64,000 bases of DNA from Pisolithus tinctorius. Lineage: Eukaryota > Basidiomycota > Agaricomycetes > Boletales > Pisolithaceae. Location of the stretch: positions 62,001-126,000 of the forward strand of contig JANFAH010000028.1 in assembly GCA_024663395.1 (NCBI GenBank), written 5' to 3'. A program made the translations under genes and the position numbers. The notes beneath the pieces are model-generated. The model was given only the letters and a program-made list of their open reading frames with translations, made no database searches and was not told where the DNA came from. Shown here piece after piece: positions 21,846 to 34,127 of the stretch; positions within the stretch are counted from its first letter, which is position 1; each line of letters begins with the position of its first letter.

Positions 21846-22313
21846 TGTAGGAATAGGTAAAATAGATATACCTAGAAACAGTAACAGTCAGTAATGATGG
21901 GTGAGTATAATTCTCGACCCAAGAGGGAGGTTCTCTCTGGAGAAATGAAGTGTAGTAAAAAAATGTAAAAAACGTGAACTAGAAGAGCAAACTTAGCTCT
22001 GCCTGTCTAATAACTGTTGCCAGTCCTCCTGGCCCTTTGGGTACTCCCCAAAGTAATAAATCTAACTTCGAAAACTCGCCAAATTGCGAGACTAAATCAC
22101 CCTGCTACTGAGGGCCTGTACATGGATTGGTTGTTATGGTAAACTGAACTCGCACAAACACAGCACGTGCTTAGTCAGCGACGCAGCTGCTCGCCACTAA
22201 GTCCAGTGGTACAATGCAAAAACAAAAGAAGGAAATAAAACAAAGAAAAGTCTCCACCCCTGAACTCATGACCCAGACTGCTTCTCCTAGGGAACTCAAA
22301 CTTGTTCCCTACA
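21846..22313 (-). repeat. 5' LTR of the nested LTR element
   Basis: 468 bp, near-identical to 16591-17057; followed by TCGC, the target duplication. Confidence 0.95.
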
Positions 22314-22317
22314 TCGC

Positions 22318-22568
22318 GCATAAAGAAACTAGCGAAAGCAGCAGGGCACAAAAATGTACACGGGCATGGGCTCAGAATAGGAGCCACTCTGGAATACCTA
22401 CTGCAAGGAGTACCATTTGAGGTAATGAAGGTCAAAGGCAGATGGGCCAGCGATGCTTTCCAGCTCTATCTACAAAAGCACAATCAAATATTAGCTCCAT
22501 ACATACAAGCTATGCCCACGGAGACAGCCGCAGAGTTCGTACACATTGCAATGCCCCCGGTCCGCTGA
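22318..22568 (+). pseudogene. Tyrosine recombinase, C-terminal part
   Basis: Continues 15855-16590 in phase: IKKLAKAAGHKNVHGHGLRI holds the H-x-L-R box, KGRWASDAFQLYLQKH holds the nucleophilic Tyr. The stop is TGA at 22566. With the N-terminal half all catalytic boxes (R, HxLR, Y) are present. Confidence 0.88.
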
Positions 22569-22813
22569 GAACATCACTCCCCTCGTAAGTAAGATCTCTT
22601 GCCCTCCTAGTCGATGGGAGCCGAGCGTCAGCCCGTCGCGTCGGGCAACCCCTCCTAACACCCGGGATTCACAGCTAACGCTCGTCTCGCAGATCACCAC
22701 CTCATCACGGCCGGAAGGCGCTTCGCGCCTTCGCCCATACCCGCTCAAACGCTACATACTTTGTTTAACATCCTTCCTCTCACGCGAGCACGTAAAGCAG
22801 CGATACGCAAAGA
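22569..22813. other. Right end of the YR retroelement
   Basis: Non-coding terminal region. Perfect 7-bp hairpin GAAGGCG-CTTCG-CGCCTTC at 22714-22732. The terminal CGCAAAGA is the inverse of TCTTTGCG at 11472. Confidence 0.65.
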
Positions 22814-24016
22814 CAAAGCCCAGCACTCACAGGTACTGATCTAGTTGTTCTGGTCCATGTGCTCAAACAACCCTTGCAGTACCAACGCACCCCGGACGTA
22901 TACTCTATCCGTCAACGTTGGCCCTCATTGGATCAAGCTGAAGGCTAGTACACGTGGATCGACGAAGAACACGCTGCCCTCCAGTTGCCTGTGGTGAGCA
23001 AACTGAACACAGCACATTACATGTCAGTTCGTAGAGTTCTAAAGCCGGCGTTACTTATGCACGTATAGACTAGCCCTGAGTCATCACAGAACCCTAACTC
23101 CGCCCTTCAGTGACCTTGCAAACAAGGTAACCGGGCATGCGGACGTCGGATGGGTACCACAGCACTGCATGGACTACGGTAGGGACGCTGTGACCACACG
23201 TGCTAATGACACGGCGATGATAAAAACTTACCACTATGAAGCCGGGAATGATGCTGGGAAGCTGATGGACACCGGTGGACCACAGTACTGCCCTACATCC
23301 ACCTGCAAGCGGTCTTTGGCCAGGACCGCCCCAGGGATTCCGAACACCACAGCAACCTTCTGTTCTAGAAATTTTCTATATGCAGACATCCTCATCATAC
23401 CTTGGACGTGATTGCAATCAATACCTCCTCGCCAATCACAGTTCTCCAATCCCAGGGCAACAGCCAGGACAATTCCGTATGTTTAAGTTACTTTACTTAT
23501 GCGTAGTCCACAACTGACAGTTTGAGGGTGAGACAACGGGTCCAGATTTAACTATTAGTCGGTTATAGTCCTGCTACCCTGTTGCTGGAAGTCACTCTTG
23601 CGACCATCAATGCAACTGGACCTCCATCTCCTCCTTGTCCGTCTCACTGACTATTGGTGCAATGTGTCGATATCGTTTTCGATCTCAACATACATTCTGG
23701 ATCGTGTGCATGTGTACTACCAATTATACCATTCTTGCATGTCATCGCTCTCATCAAACATTGTACAGAAATCAAATCTCCGCAGCGAGAACGCCTCCAC
23801 TGAACGACATGGACAGTTAGCCAGGTGATAGCCGGTAGCCAGTCAATTAAGGATCAACGGGTGCGCATTAGACTTATGTACCTGGTTGCACGCCGGCATG
23901 GTCGCCAGCCATCGACAGTACAAACTATGATTGATGACGCCGAGACCTCCCTCCATGCGAACACCGGCGAAAGTTTCATTCCAGCGACCAAAAGCACGAT
24001 TGAAGTCGTTACTTCG
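22814..24016. other. Tail of repeat unit A and unassigned DNA
   Basis: 22,814-22,970 matches 57,209-57,365 and, more weakly, 30,430-30,520. The rest (including TGCAGACATCCTCATCATACC at ~23,380, a word shared with other unit leaders) has only short, unsupported frames. No gene called. Confidence 0.5.
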
Positions 24017-27000
24017 ACGGTACGAATACCTGTCTTATGTTTCGTTGTCAAAGCAGGGGTGACAATCCTGAGTTGTGTCGTACTCGTTGTTCGGGTAGGT
24101 GATAGCGCTACTTGGTAATTCCGCCGTGCTTGAGATTAAGTGGGTTGGACGGTGTATCCAGGATGTCCTGTTTCGTTGTTTATGAACATACCTCAAACGC
24201 ATGTGACAGGCCTGCATACCGCCATTGATCGATCAGATGACACAGTTTCCTGTACGCCTCATGTGTAGATTCTGAAACCACCTTGAGAATGGCATTCCAA
24301 TAAGACTAGACTGGATATGAGGTCCCCACTGATCCTACTGTCCCTTAGAGCAGCCACATGTATGACGCGTGCCCACCAACCAGTGCTTACCTTCGGCATA
24401 AAAGCCATTCTAATGCACGTTCGTGCTAATTGCCCCTCACCCAGCTATCGCAACGAAAAAATCCCTTCGCTGATCATGTCCTTCAGTTACCCTCCGTCGT
24501 GTTCAGAGAATGTATACCTGGGCATATTCACCAACTCTTCTGACGGTGACCGGCGCGTTGCCCAGCGTGTGTGGGGTCCGTCGTCGCTCGTGCCCAACTT
24601 CGATACTCCACTCATGTCCAAGGATGCCGCATATACAAGCTTCCAACGTTCGCATTCTGGTGGCAGTTTGGAAGGACTTGAAAGTAGCACCAGCACGGTC
24701 GTCCGGATGTCCCAGGATGTTAACACCGTGTGAGTGGGCTGTATGACACGGACATGCGGTTTTCATCGATGATGAGGGTGACCTTTTAGCAGCAGGTCCC
24801 AGCAGGGTAGTGTCTTGGCAGATGACGAATGCTTTATCCGACGGCGGTCTGAAGAGGAACTGCGAAAAGGATGGAGGATGGAGTTTGTCTTCCACGTCAT
24901 TCGGTGGTTAATGCTCGAGATACACAACCATTGCCGGTTGCAAAAAGCGCTTTGGTTCAAACTGATTGAGGGGGATGTCGACGACGACGTGTGGCTTTGG
25001 GTCGACGGCGATGAAGAGTGGCTTCGATCTAAGGAACCATATTGGCATCTCCTGTACAACTGGGAGCTTACGCAAAGGGATTGGGTCAGCGCTGAGTCAG
25101 CGCTGCGTCGTCGCGTCGCTCAGCAGCGATTTCCACCCGCAACTGCCAGAAACGACAGGATTCGCAGTGCCACACCCAAACAGCGCGTTTCTGCCATTGT
25201 CTGGTTAATCGCCAGCTCCAAAGAGGTGGCAGAGCTGTCCGCCTCTCATGGCCATACTCCCCCCATGCTCGGCACTGCACGCATAGCATCTACTCTCAAT
25301 CATATCGTTGGCCTGTACTGGGACGAGTTTCCTTCTCAGACCGGTGCTTGGGAGAATGCCCTCGCGAAAGCCAAGGAGGATGGGTGCATATGCTCTCCAG
25401 CGGATCGTCGTGATATGAAGCAGTGGTTCGGTATGATGGTTTGGTTGGAGGGCATCCCTCCCACCTTGGAGGTGGGTCACAAGTCTTGCGAGCGTTGCCG
25501 GTCCTTGTAAGTCTAGCTTCACATCGAATCTTTGCCTTGGTGTGACTGACTACTCGCAAGGGTCAGGTCACGGTACGAGCACATAACTACCGAACACACG
25601 GTGATTTTGCATGTCTCGTTGCTGGAAGCCCTCTGCCGCTACTGTTCCAGTCTCCGTGAACTAGACCTCATGAAACGGCGTCTAAGTCCAATAGCAAAGC
25701 GAATGGCAGACGGAATATTGGAACCTTTGATGAAGGAGCATGGCTTGGACATGCGATATCTTCCATGTGTCAACAAATACCCGCGTCCCTTGCGGGAGCA
25801 CGTTGCGCTGCTGTCTTGCGAACCAGATGATGAGCCGGAGTCGGAGTCGGACGAACTTCAAGTTCCTGATAATATCTTTGACGGCGCACATGACCCTTGG
25901 GTGGTGCTAGGCATAACTGCATGGTTGATTTGCCGTGACGTCTATCGCAGGGACACAGAACTGCATAGCTGGAGGTGGCACAGATTCTTTCCGCGTCTTC
26001 TCCGTGGCTCCCTTAAATGCTTTAACATGCCCGCGCTCCCCCGGTTGTCTTCTACGAGCGTCAGGCTTTGCCATGAACTTGACCGGGACTATTCTGAGCA
26101 ACTTTTCTTTAGTAACGAGTCTGAAGAGGACTCTGAAGAGGACTCTGACTGGGTCCCCTCTGACCACGCTGACCGACCGCTGCGCCTCAGTACTGTCGTC
26201 TTCGTTGCTGCGGCAATGTTCCTTCGGAGCAACGACATCGGTCTCTCTCCCTGTCAGAAGTGCCGAGCGATCTTTATGAAGTCCTTGGCTGATACATTAT
26301 CATCCGCGGGCTTCGAGGTAATAGATTCTGGCAATGACACGCAGGGAGGAAGTGTGTCTCCGTCACCCTGGGGGTCCTTGAAAGTCAACATTCAGCAGCC
26401 TGCGTGGATGGAAGAATTCACGACTATGCTACGTAACCCATCTCTTTCGAAAGACGAGGTGCAGTCGCGGGTGGCTGCGGAACTCCTCAAACTGGTCAGT
26501 CTACTGAGTATCTCGCACTGTGATTTCTCTCAACAAGTTCGGTACCAGAGGAAGTACCTTGACTCCTGTGGTTTGGATGTGTCCGACTGTTTCCAACGTT
26601 CGGGTGGTGACAATAGCCCATGTCTTGAGTCCGTCATGCTCACTCGATTCTGAAGTGCCTCGCGACTAACTAGGAATGCAAGGGAGAGCACCTTACCAAG
26701 ACGTCTATCGGCAAACAGTAGCTCCTCAGGGCTACCCAAGTCAGACAAGGTGGAGGAAATAAAGAAAAAACTTCTTTATATGCTCGGTAAGTCAACGGCC
26801 ATGCACTGCTCTTGTCCATGCGATCTGATATAACTAGGAGAGCTTAGTTTACCTTGCAATCGCCTGCCATGGTCTACTCTCGAGCAGGAGCTAGAGAAGA
26901 ATGGGTATGCACTGGTCAATTGGCCAGCTGGAGTTCGTAAACGCGGGAACAAAGGAATCCATGACCTGAGTGCAGTGGACGTCAACAAACTCTACGATGC

Positions 27001-27415
27001 TATTAAGTGTACAGACGAAACTCGCCGTCTGCATATTCGTCGTCGCGCGTCAGCATTGACAGGTATTTGTGGCGAATCTCATCGCTACGTTTGCTCATTC
27101 TGATCATACTAGTCGTGCCAGTACAGCCAATAGAATGCACTCCGCCTGTTGCATCGCGTTCAAAGCGCCCCGTAGAGGCACAAGATTTGCACGGTCACTC
27201 ATCGAAAAGAATTAAGTTCAAGGACATGACTAGTAAAGTCATGCAACAGAACCTAAGTGAACTTCGGGGGGATGGGATGACTGGTGCATAAGCCTCGCGA
27301 TTGGATTGTTTTTGCGTCGCTATCCTTCATAACTGTGTGTAAGTTAGGTGTCGTCATAAAATGTTCCAGAGGCCTAGTGTGTACTATAAAGAATCGAGTG
27401 GATCTATCGTGAAGA
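24017..27415 (+). repeat. Segmental duplication, copy 1
   Basis: Collinear with 40,195-43,540, including ~450 bp upstream of the gene (CACCTCAAACGCATGTGACAG versus CACCTCAAACGCATATGACAG) and ~120 bp downstream. Contains the six-exon gene. Confidence 0.85.
24476..27291 (+). pseudogene. Six-exon gene of unknown function, copy 1, one in-frame TGA
   Basis: Exons 24476-24729, 24796-25506, 25567-26494, 26549-26786, 26838-27062, 27113-27291; introns 66, 60, 54, 51 and 50 bp, at the same places as in the copy at 40638. The sum is 2,535 nt (844 aa) with one TGA at 26651-26653; copy 2 has CGA there (LTRSRS versus LTRF-stop), so C-to-T is directly shown. Visible: Cys pairs CERC (end of exon 2) and CQKC, acidic stretch NESEEDSEEDSD, a C-terminal block NWPAGVRKRGNKGIHDLSAV, and a basic NLS-like SKRIKF. 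No enzyme motif recognised. It looks like a lineage-specific family. If the TGA is fatal, the product loses its last ~190 aa. Confidence 0.75.
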
Positions 27416-28249
27416 AAGCGAACTTTGATGTCCGAGCCCAGCAAAATGGGCCACCCAAGTTACAACATGATCAGTATCACGTTGGCGGATGCAACCTTGT
27501 AATCCACCTACTTATCGCAGCTCGTTTCAACACCCCAATGACAGCTCACAGTTCCCCCCTGCTAAGTGAAGCATGCCTTGTCCTCCGCCCACATAGGGCA
27601 TCCGTTACGATTATTATTACAAGTCGTGGTGCGCGGTTTTTGTTCCTAGAGAACCTACGCGACTTAAGTGAATTCCGGTTGGCGTGGTGGGAAAGAACGC
27701 CTCGATCCTAACAAGTGGAGAGGCACGAAATGAGGGGAAAGATTAGATAGTCGGTGTTGTATCGATTCCGCGAATCGCAAGCCGCCGAATTCAGCCTCGG
27801 TACGCGGGCAGACTGACGGCTTAAGATGGCAAGCGCGTGCAACAGCTTACGGGTGTCATATCGAACCACCACTCCCAGGCTTCGAGTATACCTTTCTATG
27901 GCCATTTCTCTGTCGTGGAGATCCCCCTCATCTTCGGCCAGTTGATGGATGTGCGATCGGTACTGTAAGGAACACATTTAAGCAGCCATGTGCTGTGTCT
28001 GTGCAGTTCCCTAGCTTCCTTTACATAACATTGCCCGTCGGAGATCCGGTAGTATGCACGACAGACTTCTGGGTGTGCATCAGCAAAAGAGAGAGAAGGG
28101 AAATAATCACTGCAGCTGGTAGAATGAGGGAATGATGCGATTGGGCTGCACAGACGGCACAAAAAAAGCGCCCAGTGGAGAGAAAAAAATCGTCAATCTC
28201 GCAGGGCTTGAAATATAAGTAACGCCAAGTTTGAGCACCCAGGCCCGGT
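27416..28249. other. Region without recognisable gene
   Basis: Only short frames on both strands; nothing conserved or repeated seen. Confidence 0.5.
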
Positions 28250-29340
28250 GGGACTGAACGTTCAGTTAGCATTCTGCAGACGTCTACAGAATAGTTTGAA
28301 ATCGTGATCATGTAAAGTGACCCTTTTTTATACTTTTCTCAAGTTGCCCCCATCCTAAGGCAAGCTCGGGAAATGGCCCTTACCGGTTACATGTTTGTTT
28401 CCTTTACGTTGCGGAAGAATCCATTAGCAAAAGGTTGAAGATGATGGGCCAGTAGAATGGATGTCATGTGTGGAAGCTCGCCTATATTTGACTGATATGA
28501 TATGATCGTGATAACCCAAGGCCGGTCTGACGGGGGAAGGAGACCGACGTGGCAGGCAAGTGTGGATTAGTCTGGGGAATCATAAAAGCTATAATTGAAC
28601 GACGTTCTAACGAGCGTCTCAGGCTCCACCAATGGCGCGCAGGTCTTCGGAGGGGGAAGGGACTCACCTTAATTGCCGTGGGCATGCACATAGTGACAAC
28701 GAGCCCGCTGCGGCCCTGCACTATCAGCCCACTGAGACCTGGTCAGCTTTCAATCGAACATGGCTGCGTAGGACCTGGCAGGGCCGAAAGCGAAAACGAT
28801 AAGACTGCTCTTCGTTGAAACTGGACAACCTTGTGCAAATTCCCTCCTATGGCAAGTCGTTACTATACATCAGCATCCTCATCCTCGCATTGGCAAGTCA
28901 CTGCGGCCACGGAACGGAAAGGGTTACTAGCATCATGGCTCGCCCATTTGTGATGGGTGTTGGCTTCCTTTTTACAGTAATTTCTCGACATCCTCTTCTC
29001 CATGCCTAACTCCCGTATTGCAACGGACACCCCAACTTACGGCCTTATCAAGGTTCCCGTGTGCACTCATCCTCCTCGCTTGTAAGGAAGTGGGACGGGA
29101 CAACCGCACGTCGGAACCATGTGCCATGCACCCGGTAAGTTTCCGCCAACCCCTTCCACCATTAGCGCCTCGTACCCCCCTCACAACCTAAAAGGCGATG
29201 GAAACCGCCATTTCTCCCCCACTGCTAGTCAGTTATGGATCTTGCTATCCAATTCGTGTCATAGGTCACCCCCCTTGCCAACATACATGCAACCGACGAC
29301 TATGCCCAGGTCCTAGCATGGTTGGTCGAGTACTGGGAAT
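28250..29340 (+). repeat. Duplicated block, copy 1 (partner 39,130-40,165)
   Basis: Shares GTTCAGTTA..., AAATCGTGATCATGTAAAGTG, CTCGGGAAATGGCCCTTACC, GATAACCCAAGG, and the leader plus first exon of the membrane-protein gene, in the same order. Several indels separate the copies. Confidence 0.8.
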
Positions 29341-29820
29341 GGGATATCGATGTGGTATGTCACTCCCCCTTTCCCTACTGATATCCTCTCATTTGCGGAC
29401 AGTATCGCAGCTACCTGAGGTATACTACCATTACTACATGTATTGTTTTTATTCCAACGTCGCCCATACAGCCCAAACATTCGCACCAAAAACACTTTTG
29501 TAGTGCTATCTGCACTCGTCTTCCTCACTATGGCAGAGTGGATGCACTTACTTTACAGTGGGTTGACCTCCGAGGAGTTACAGGTAAAGATCCATTCTTT
29601 CCCCCACGTATTCATGTTGGTCGATTTGGGCAGGAACGTATCCATGCCATGGGTCACTATACTTTTGCTATCCTCACTGCTATCCCCCGCCTGGGCCTCA
29701 TCATCATCTGCAACGTCGAATTTGTCATGATAGCAGACTCCCCAGCTCTCGCATGTGGTCTTATAGTGGCGAGCATGTTCCCTGCACTAATATTCCCACT
29801 GATACTGTTAGGCGTTCAAT
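29235..29820 (+). pseudogene. Membrane-protein family copy B, broken
   Basis: Same four-exon plan as 10280-11008. Codon 10 is TAG (29262) where copy E has CAG; the last exon also stops early at TAA (29819) where other copies have GAA or AAA. Conserved text: NTFVVLSALVFLTMAEWMHL, ERIHAMGHYTFAILTAIPRL. Downstream homology to the unit runs to ~30,520. Confidence 0.75.
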
Positions 29821-30607
29821 AAATACGAGGGTGGATTGCCAGTAGAAAGAGACAGCATGCACCCGAGCACAATGGAGCTGAGGACACGCCCATGGCGATA
29901 ACAGGTCACTCTGAGAGTCAGCAGGTGCGACCGTGGCTATGCACCTTGATGATGTTTATTGACGCGACAGACAGTGTGAGCTTATCACTGATGGTGTCGA
30001 GTCATCGGCTTTTCACAACTGTTCGTCTGAGGGACGAAGTGGATTCGATCTGGCGATTGAGGAACATGACTGATGTTGTCATATCGGTGTTCTGTCTTGC
30101 ACACCATCTGCTTCACATCACTTGGTTCGAAGCAGACGAATTCAAGGTATACGATGCTTCCGTATTATAATATGCTGCGTTGTATCTTGCATTCCCTGTT
30201 CGTTTCGTTCAGTGTATACCTGGCTGCACAATACCTATATACACCATACCTCCTGACGAGTCGTGCGGCACAACTGTTTCCATGTGCTAGCCTTTGATCC
30301 AGACCGTCATAGGTGTCGGGAAAGTAAAACCTGTAGATTTGCCACATGTCTAGGCGGGAAGATCAGCTGTTTGGGTATAAGGTTGTCCGGGGCAGCCGTG
30401 TCCCATGTGCGCAATACCCAACGACCTTTGTGCATGGTTCCCAACGCTCATCGAACGTATCTATCCGTCGGCTGTCAGAATGGCTGCCCCTCACTGTATC
30501 AAACTGAAGGCCAGTACAATGCACGTCCAGTGAACCGCATCGGGTCTTCTGTTTGTCGATATCGCACGTCCCGTCATAGTGGGTGCTGTTCGAATTCGAT
30601 TGACTTT

Positions 30608-31514
30608 CTATACCGTTGCACGGTGCTCGTTGGCGATGAGGGTTCCACGAAGCATATCCTGCACAGGGTAATACGCGCCTACATACGCCTCAAAAACACA
30701 GAACGCCCAGAATCGCGTAGACTCTTTTGGGGAGTGCACGCTTATAGCGAGGGCGAGTCCACTCACCGCACAGACGATACTGCTAAGTTTTGCGTCGATA
30801 GTCAACGATGAGTCGTTCGGCGAGCCTGGAGCCCATGCGCAGACGACGGTATAAAGGAGGGACCCGAGCATCTTAGAAATCACAGACGAGGAAAATATGT
30901 ATCCCAGGGGAAGAGGTATGGCCGGGAATGTAGGAGACGCCTCCTGCAAAAAAGGTACCTAGAGGAATACAAAGAGGAACATGGAGCCCTCGAAACAGGT
31001 TTGCGTGAGTCCTATCACTAGCAGCATGGGATGTGCGTAACGGTCAATATTCAGTCATTGAATGAGAAAATAAAGGAGAAAACTCACCGGCGCGAACAAT
31101 CCACCAGGCCTGGCCGAGGCGCTTGAGTTGCAGCGGGTCGCTGCTAGCCACGGTTGTCGTACCCCCTACCCCCTCCCAAGTTTTCTGTCCAGCCAGCCTT
31201 GATGACGATATAAGCCAGAGACCAACCGCAGCGATGGGATGGGAAGGACGGGAGATTGCAGGTCCTTGAGCGACGAAGGAACACGGTGAGAAGATCTCAC
31301 CCGTCACGATTGTGCGTAGACCACCAAATAGCGCCTGGTGAGGGGTCGCAAGAGCGTTGACGGGTGTAGTGGTCCCTCCATTCTCGAGGTTGTCTGGGTC
31401 GTGGCCCTTGCAAGCTGCCGTTCGTTTTCGTGTGGATACATGGCGCTCGACGAGAAGAAAGAGGAAGCAGGCGGATATGAGTATTATCAGCTGGAGCTCA
31501 TAGAAGCCTAGCAT
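30608..31514 (-). pseudogene. MFSD5-type (molybdate-anion) transporter remnant
   Basis: Two separated minus-strand pieces. The N-terminus is MLGFYELQLIILISACFLFL (31514 down), a first membrane helix. From ~31,000 down come GLTQTCFEGSMFLFVFL and, after an in-frame TAG where Trp is expected, VPFLQEASPTFPAIPLPLGY, SKMLGSLLYT, RFWAFCVFEAYVGAYYPVQD and RGTLIANEHRATV, the signature motifs of MFSD5/DUF791 major-facilitator proteins. The middle helices are unrecognisable and the C-terminal helices missing. The family moves molybdate across membranes. This copy is dead. Confidence 0.72.
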
Positions 31515-32716
31515 TATTTTCGTTCGCGGTTGCGGTAATTTTTAGTGTGGTCCTGCTACGGTGGAGGTTTTGACGTACAGTGAGAGAATTTGGAGTTGTG
31601 TGTTACAGACTACACTAGCACAACCTTGGCTCTCTCCGAGATTCCAACAACTCCGGAGTCCTGGACGTCGTCGCATGAGCCATAGAGAGCTGGGTAATCA
31701 ATACTGTCTACAGGTATGTTTGTGCGCATACTCCGTCGTCCTGCGTAGAAAGTGTGTATGATACAAGCATCGATGCTAAAGGCGACGCTCGGTTGCTTTT
31801 CGGGACTTTGGGTAAACAGTACTCGCAATCATAACGTCCAATAAGTACCGACTTCCATGCTTCCTGCCAACCACTGTCGCGTTTGCGGGGAGCGTATAGC
31901 AGCCGGCCATCTTCAATTGTACCTCCAATCTGCTTAGGGAAGCCGTGGAATGTCCCGAGTTGTTGGGACATTGATATTTCATAACCCTGGAAAGGTTTTC
32001 GAGGCATTTAAATTGTGCTCTACTGCTCGTCTATCGTGTTCAACATCGAGCCCAGGTTCCACGTCGTCTCGTCCTGGTCGAATTTCGGAGCAACTTCGAT
32101 ACAAGCAGGAAATTGGATCGGAGGGTTTCACGGTTCAGAGCTTGCGAGCCGGGTGCTTTACTGTAAACGAGGGTAGAGCTGATCCGCAAGGGTTCTGCTC
32201 GAATCGAGGCCGAGCACGGTGCATGTACGCTGGCATCGTTCGTGACAGAAACCACTGATTACTGTTCAAACTCAGTGTCTGGGTAAACTCAACAACCCCT
32301 TGTGATCAACACTGTCCTGATAGATCGAGTCGTTGGACCAAGTAGGTGATTTCACGACATTCTACCTACCTAGACGAAGGAGCCATATTTGAACCACGTC
32401 CAACCCTTCTCAAGAGTTATGTTTCAGGAAATTATTTCTACGTCCTCAAGGATGGAAGCCTTCGTTGTTACATGACGGTCAGTCGCTTTTGACGGAAAAG
32501 GAATCGGTTTTCCCATCAGCTTCACCGCACTCCAGAACTCATGCCTCCAGAAGAGCGCCTGTTGGCAGTGGCATGACCAACCGACATCTCCACGTGTTCC
32601 AGGAGAGCACTGGGTCATGCGAATTTTAGATTCTTAGCGTGCAGCCATCTCACCGGGCGACTATCACTGATTTGAAAGTAGCACCGCTATAACACACCCC
32701 GCATCAACAATAAGCA
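31515..32716. other. Region without recognisable gene
   Basis: A ~99-aa minus frame (32007-31708, MPRKPFQGYEISMSQQLGTF) and a plus frame at 31950-32258 exist, but neither shows a domain, introns or a repeat partner. No call made. Confidence 0.5.
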
Positions 32717-33828
32717 ATGAACCAGTCCTCTCTCTTACGCGAGTACTGTGCTCGGGCATCGGCATCCGGATATAGTAACGATCTCAGCGGAAAAATCATC
32801 CGCAACTGGAGAAGCGGGCCCTTGCGTGGTAGTGCTGCCATCGTGTACCGAGGTACTATGATTCCAAATGGTACCGAAGTGGCAATCAAAGTCTTCCACA
32901 CCGCAATGTCGGAGACTGAGGCTGAATTGAAGGTACGTACTTGCAGGATTCCGATTCCCGATGTTCGCCACATGGCTTGGTCTGAGTCTTTCCCTGTTCA
33001 GCGTCTGTTTCGAGAGGTACATACATGGTCGAAGCTGCATCACGAGAACATCGTTCCCTTGTTCGGGATCTCCACAGAATTTGACTCCACAATTTCGATA
33101 ATATCTAAGTGGATGCCGATGGGAGATGCACACACATATGTACAAAACACAGCAAATGATCCACGGCCGCTGGTGAGTCGAACTGAGGGTATGCCGTTTA
33201 TTTTCGCACCACCTGACATACTCGTTTAGCTTCAAGACATCGCAAACGGACTGTACTATCTTCATAGTCATGAGTTAGGTCCAGTAGTCCACGGAGATCT
33301 GAAGGGTGTAAGCGTGCTCGGTTTATCACTTTTCTATTTGACTCGTCCTTCGATAGCCAAATATACTGGTGTCCAGTGATCGCCGGGCACTATTGGGCGA
33401 CTTCGGTCTTTCCACCTTAAATATATCTAGCTTCAACATGACCACTGAGGACATCCGCGGAGGCTCGTTTCCTTGGATGGCCCCAGAGCTCCTAAATGAT
33501 GGATGTACGTCAAGCGCAGCTGACGTATGGGCATTTGGAATGACGGTTCTGGTATGCCTTCTGGCCTCTCCTTTGTGGTGATGCTCATTGTATCTATAGG
33601 AATTGTTTACACGATCACGACCTTTTCATGATTGTTTCAACATGGCAAGTGTGGTTTATAGGATATCATGGGGGCCATTGCCACATCGCCCCCCTGCGGG
33701 CTTGACAGAACTTCGCATGACGGATCCATGGTGGGATATATGCACTATGCTGGAGAACGGATCCTTCACTGCGCCCTACGATAGAGGCCATCGTGGAGAA
33801 GGTTCGGAGAGCCGTGGTCCGTGTTTGA
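32717..33828 (+). pseudogene. TKL-type protein kinase, frameshifted near the C-terminus
   Basis: Exons 32717-32932, 33002-33172, 33230-33307, 33357-33551, 33600-33828; introns 69, 57, 49 and 48 bp. Kinase motifs in order: weak glycine loop (RGSAAIVYRG), VAIK (catalytic Lys), HHENIVPLFGI, catalytic loop VHGDLKGPNILVS (HGD in place of HRD), DFGLSTLN, APELLNDG, SAADVWAFGMTVLELFTRSRPF. The typical mushroom C-lobe ending (CWRTDPSLRPTIEAIVEKVR) is present but only after a shift of frame at ~33,747 (two bases missing or one extra). The catalytic part would survive; the last helices would not. Followed 300 bp on by WD40 remnants, perhaps once one gene. Confidence 0.78.
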
Positions 33829-34127
33829 CCCTTCAGATTTTCTGTGTCCTCACTGAGCTTCGCAGCACGCGTTTGGCCCTGCCACATCTAGACCTTCTGT
33901 CCATGCGTATCCCCTCACCGTAAACACTGTGGTCTGTCCTGTGACATTTGGTGTGATTTCTAATTCTGATCGAGTACGCTTCAGTCGCGTTTGGCCTCTG
34001 CTAGTGACGGTCCACGAACAGCTCCAATCACGGTCAATGATTGTTTGCTTCCATGTACAGTGGGTCCAATTATTATTTCAATCTAGGGGCACTCAACTCA
34101 CTACGTGCTTGGTACACATTCAGACAC
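33829..34127. other. Gap between kinase and WD40 remnants
   Basis: No supported exon. Could be the decayed linker of a kinase-WD40 gene. Confidence 0.4.

Larger units (their letters stand above)
16591..22313 (-). mobile_element. Non-autonomous LTR retrotransposon with Gag and a captured host fragment
   Basis: 5,723 bp between two ~468-bp LTRs (TGTAGG...CCTACA) with target duplication TCGC (16587-16590 and 22314-22317), inside the recombinase gene. Transcription is leftward: PBS next to the right LTR and one long minus-strand frame (21667-17747). It encodes a Gag-like domain, a repeat-rich middle and an Erg26-like piece, but no protease, RT or integrase, so it needs another element's enzymes. 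17,058-17,746 is non-coding. Confidence 0.88.
11427..22813 (+). mobile_element. DIRS-like tyrosine-recombinase retroelement, nested-interrupted
   Basis: Comparison with copy F (57,201-57,215, GATGTAAG|CAAAGCCC) defines an insertion between 11426 and 22814 with no target duplication, as expected for tyrosine-recombinase elements. Gene order is gag (11695-13316), RT (13039-14649), RNase H (15101-15649), recombinase (15855-16590 plus 22318-22568). It holds two later inserts: ~445 bp of non-coding DNA after the RT and a 5.7 kb LTR element. Without them it is ~5.2 kb, normal for this class. The right end CGCAAAGA (22806-22813) is an inverted match of TCTTTGCG at 11472-11479, so the true left end may be 11472, with 45 bp of target lost from copy F. 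Confidence 0.85.

Noticed and set aside
16591..22313. Rightward orientation of the nested LTR element
   Set aside because: The long Gag frame is on the minus strand and the TGG-type PBS lies inside the right LTR; no plus-strand coding frame of note exists.
15855..22568. Tyrosine recombinase as a Starship captain
   Set aside because: It sits directly after gag, RT and RNase H of the same size and order as DIRS-like elements and has no long cargo of its own; the extra DNA is a nested LTR element.
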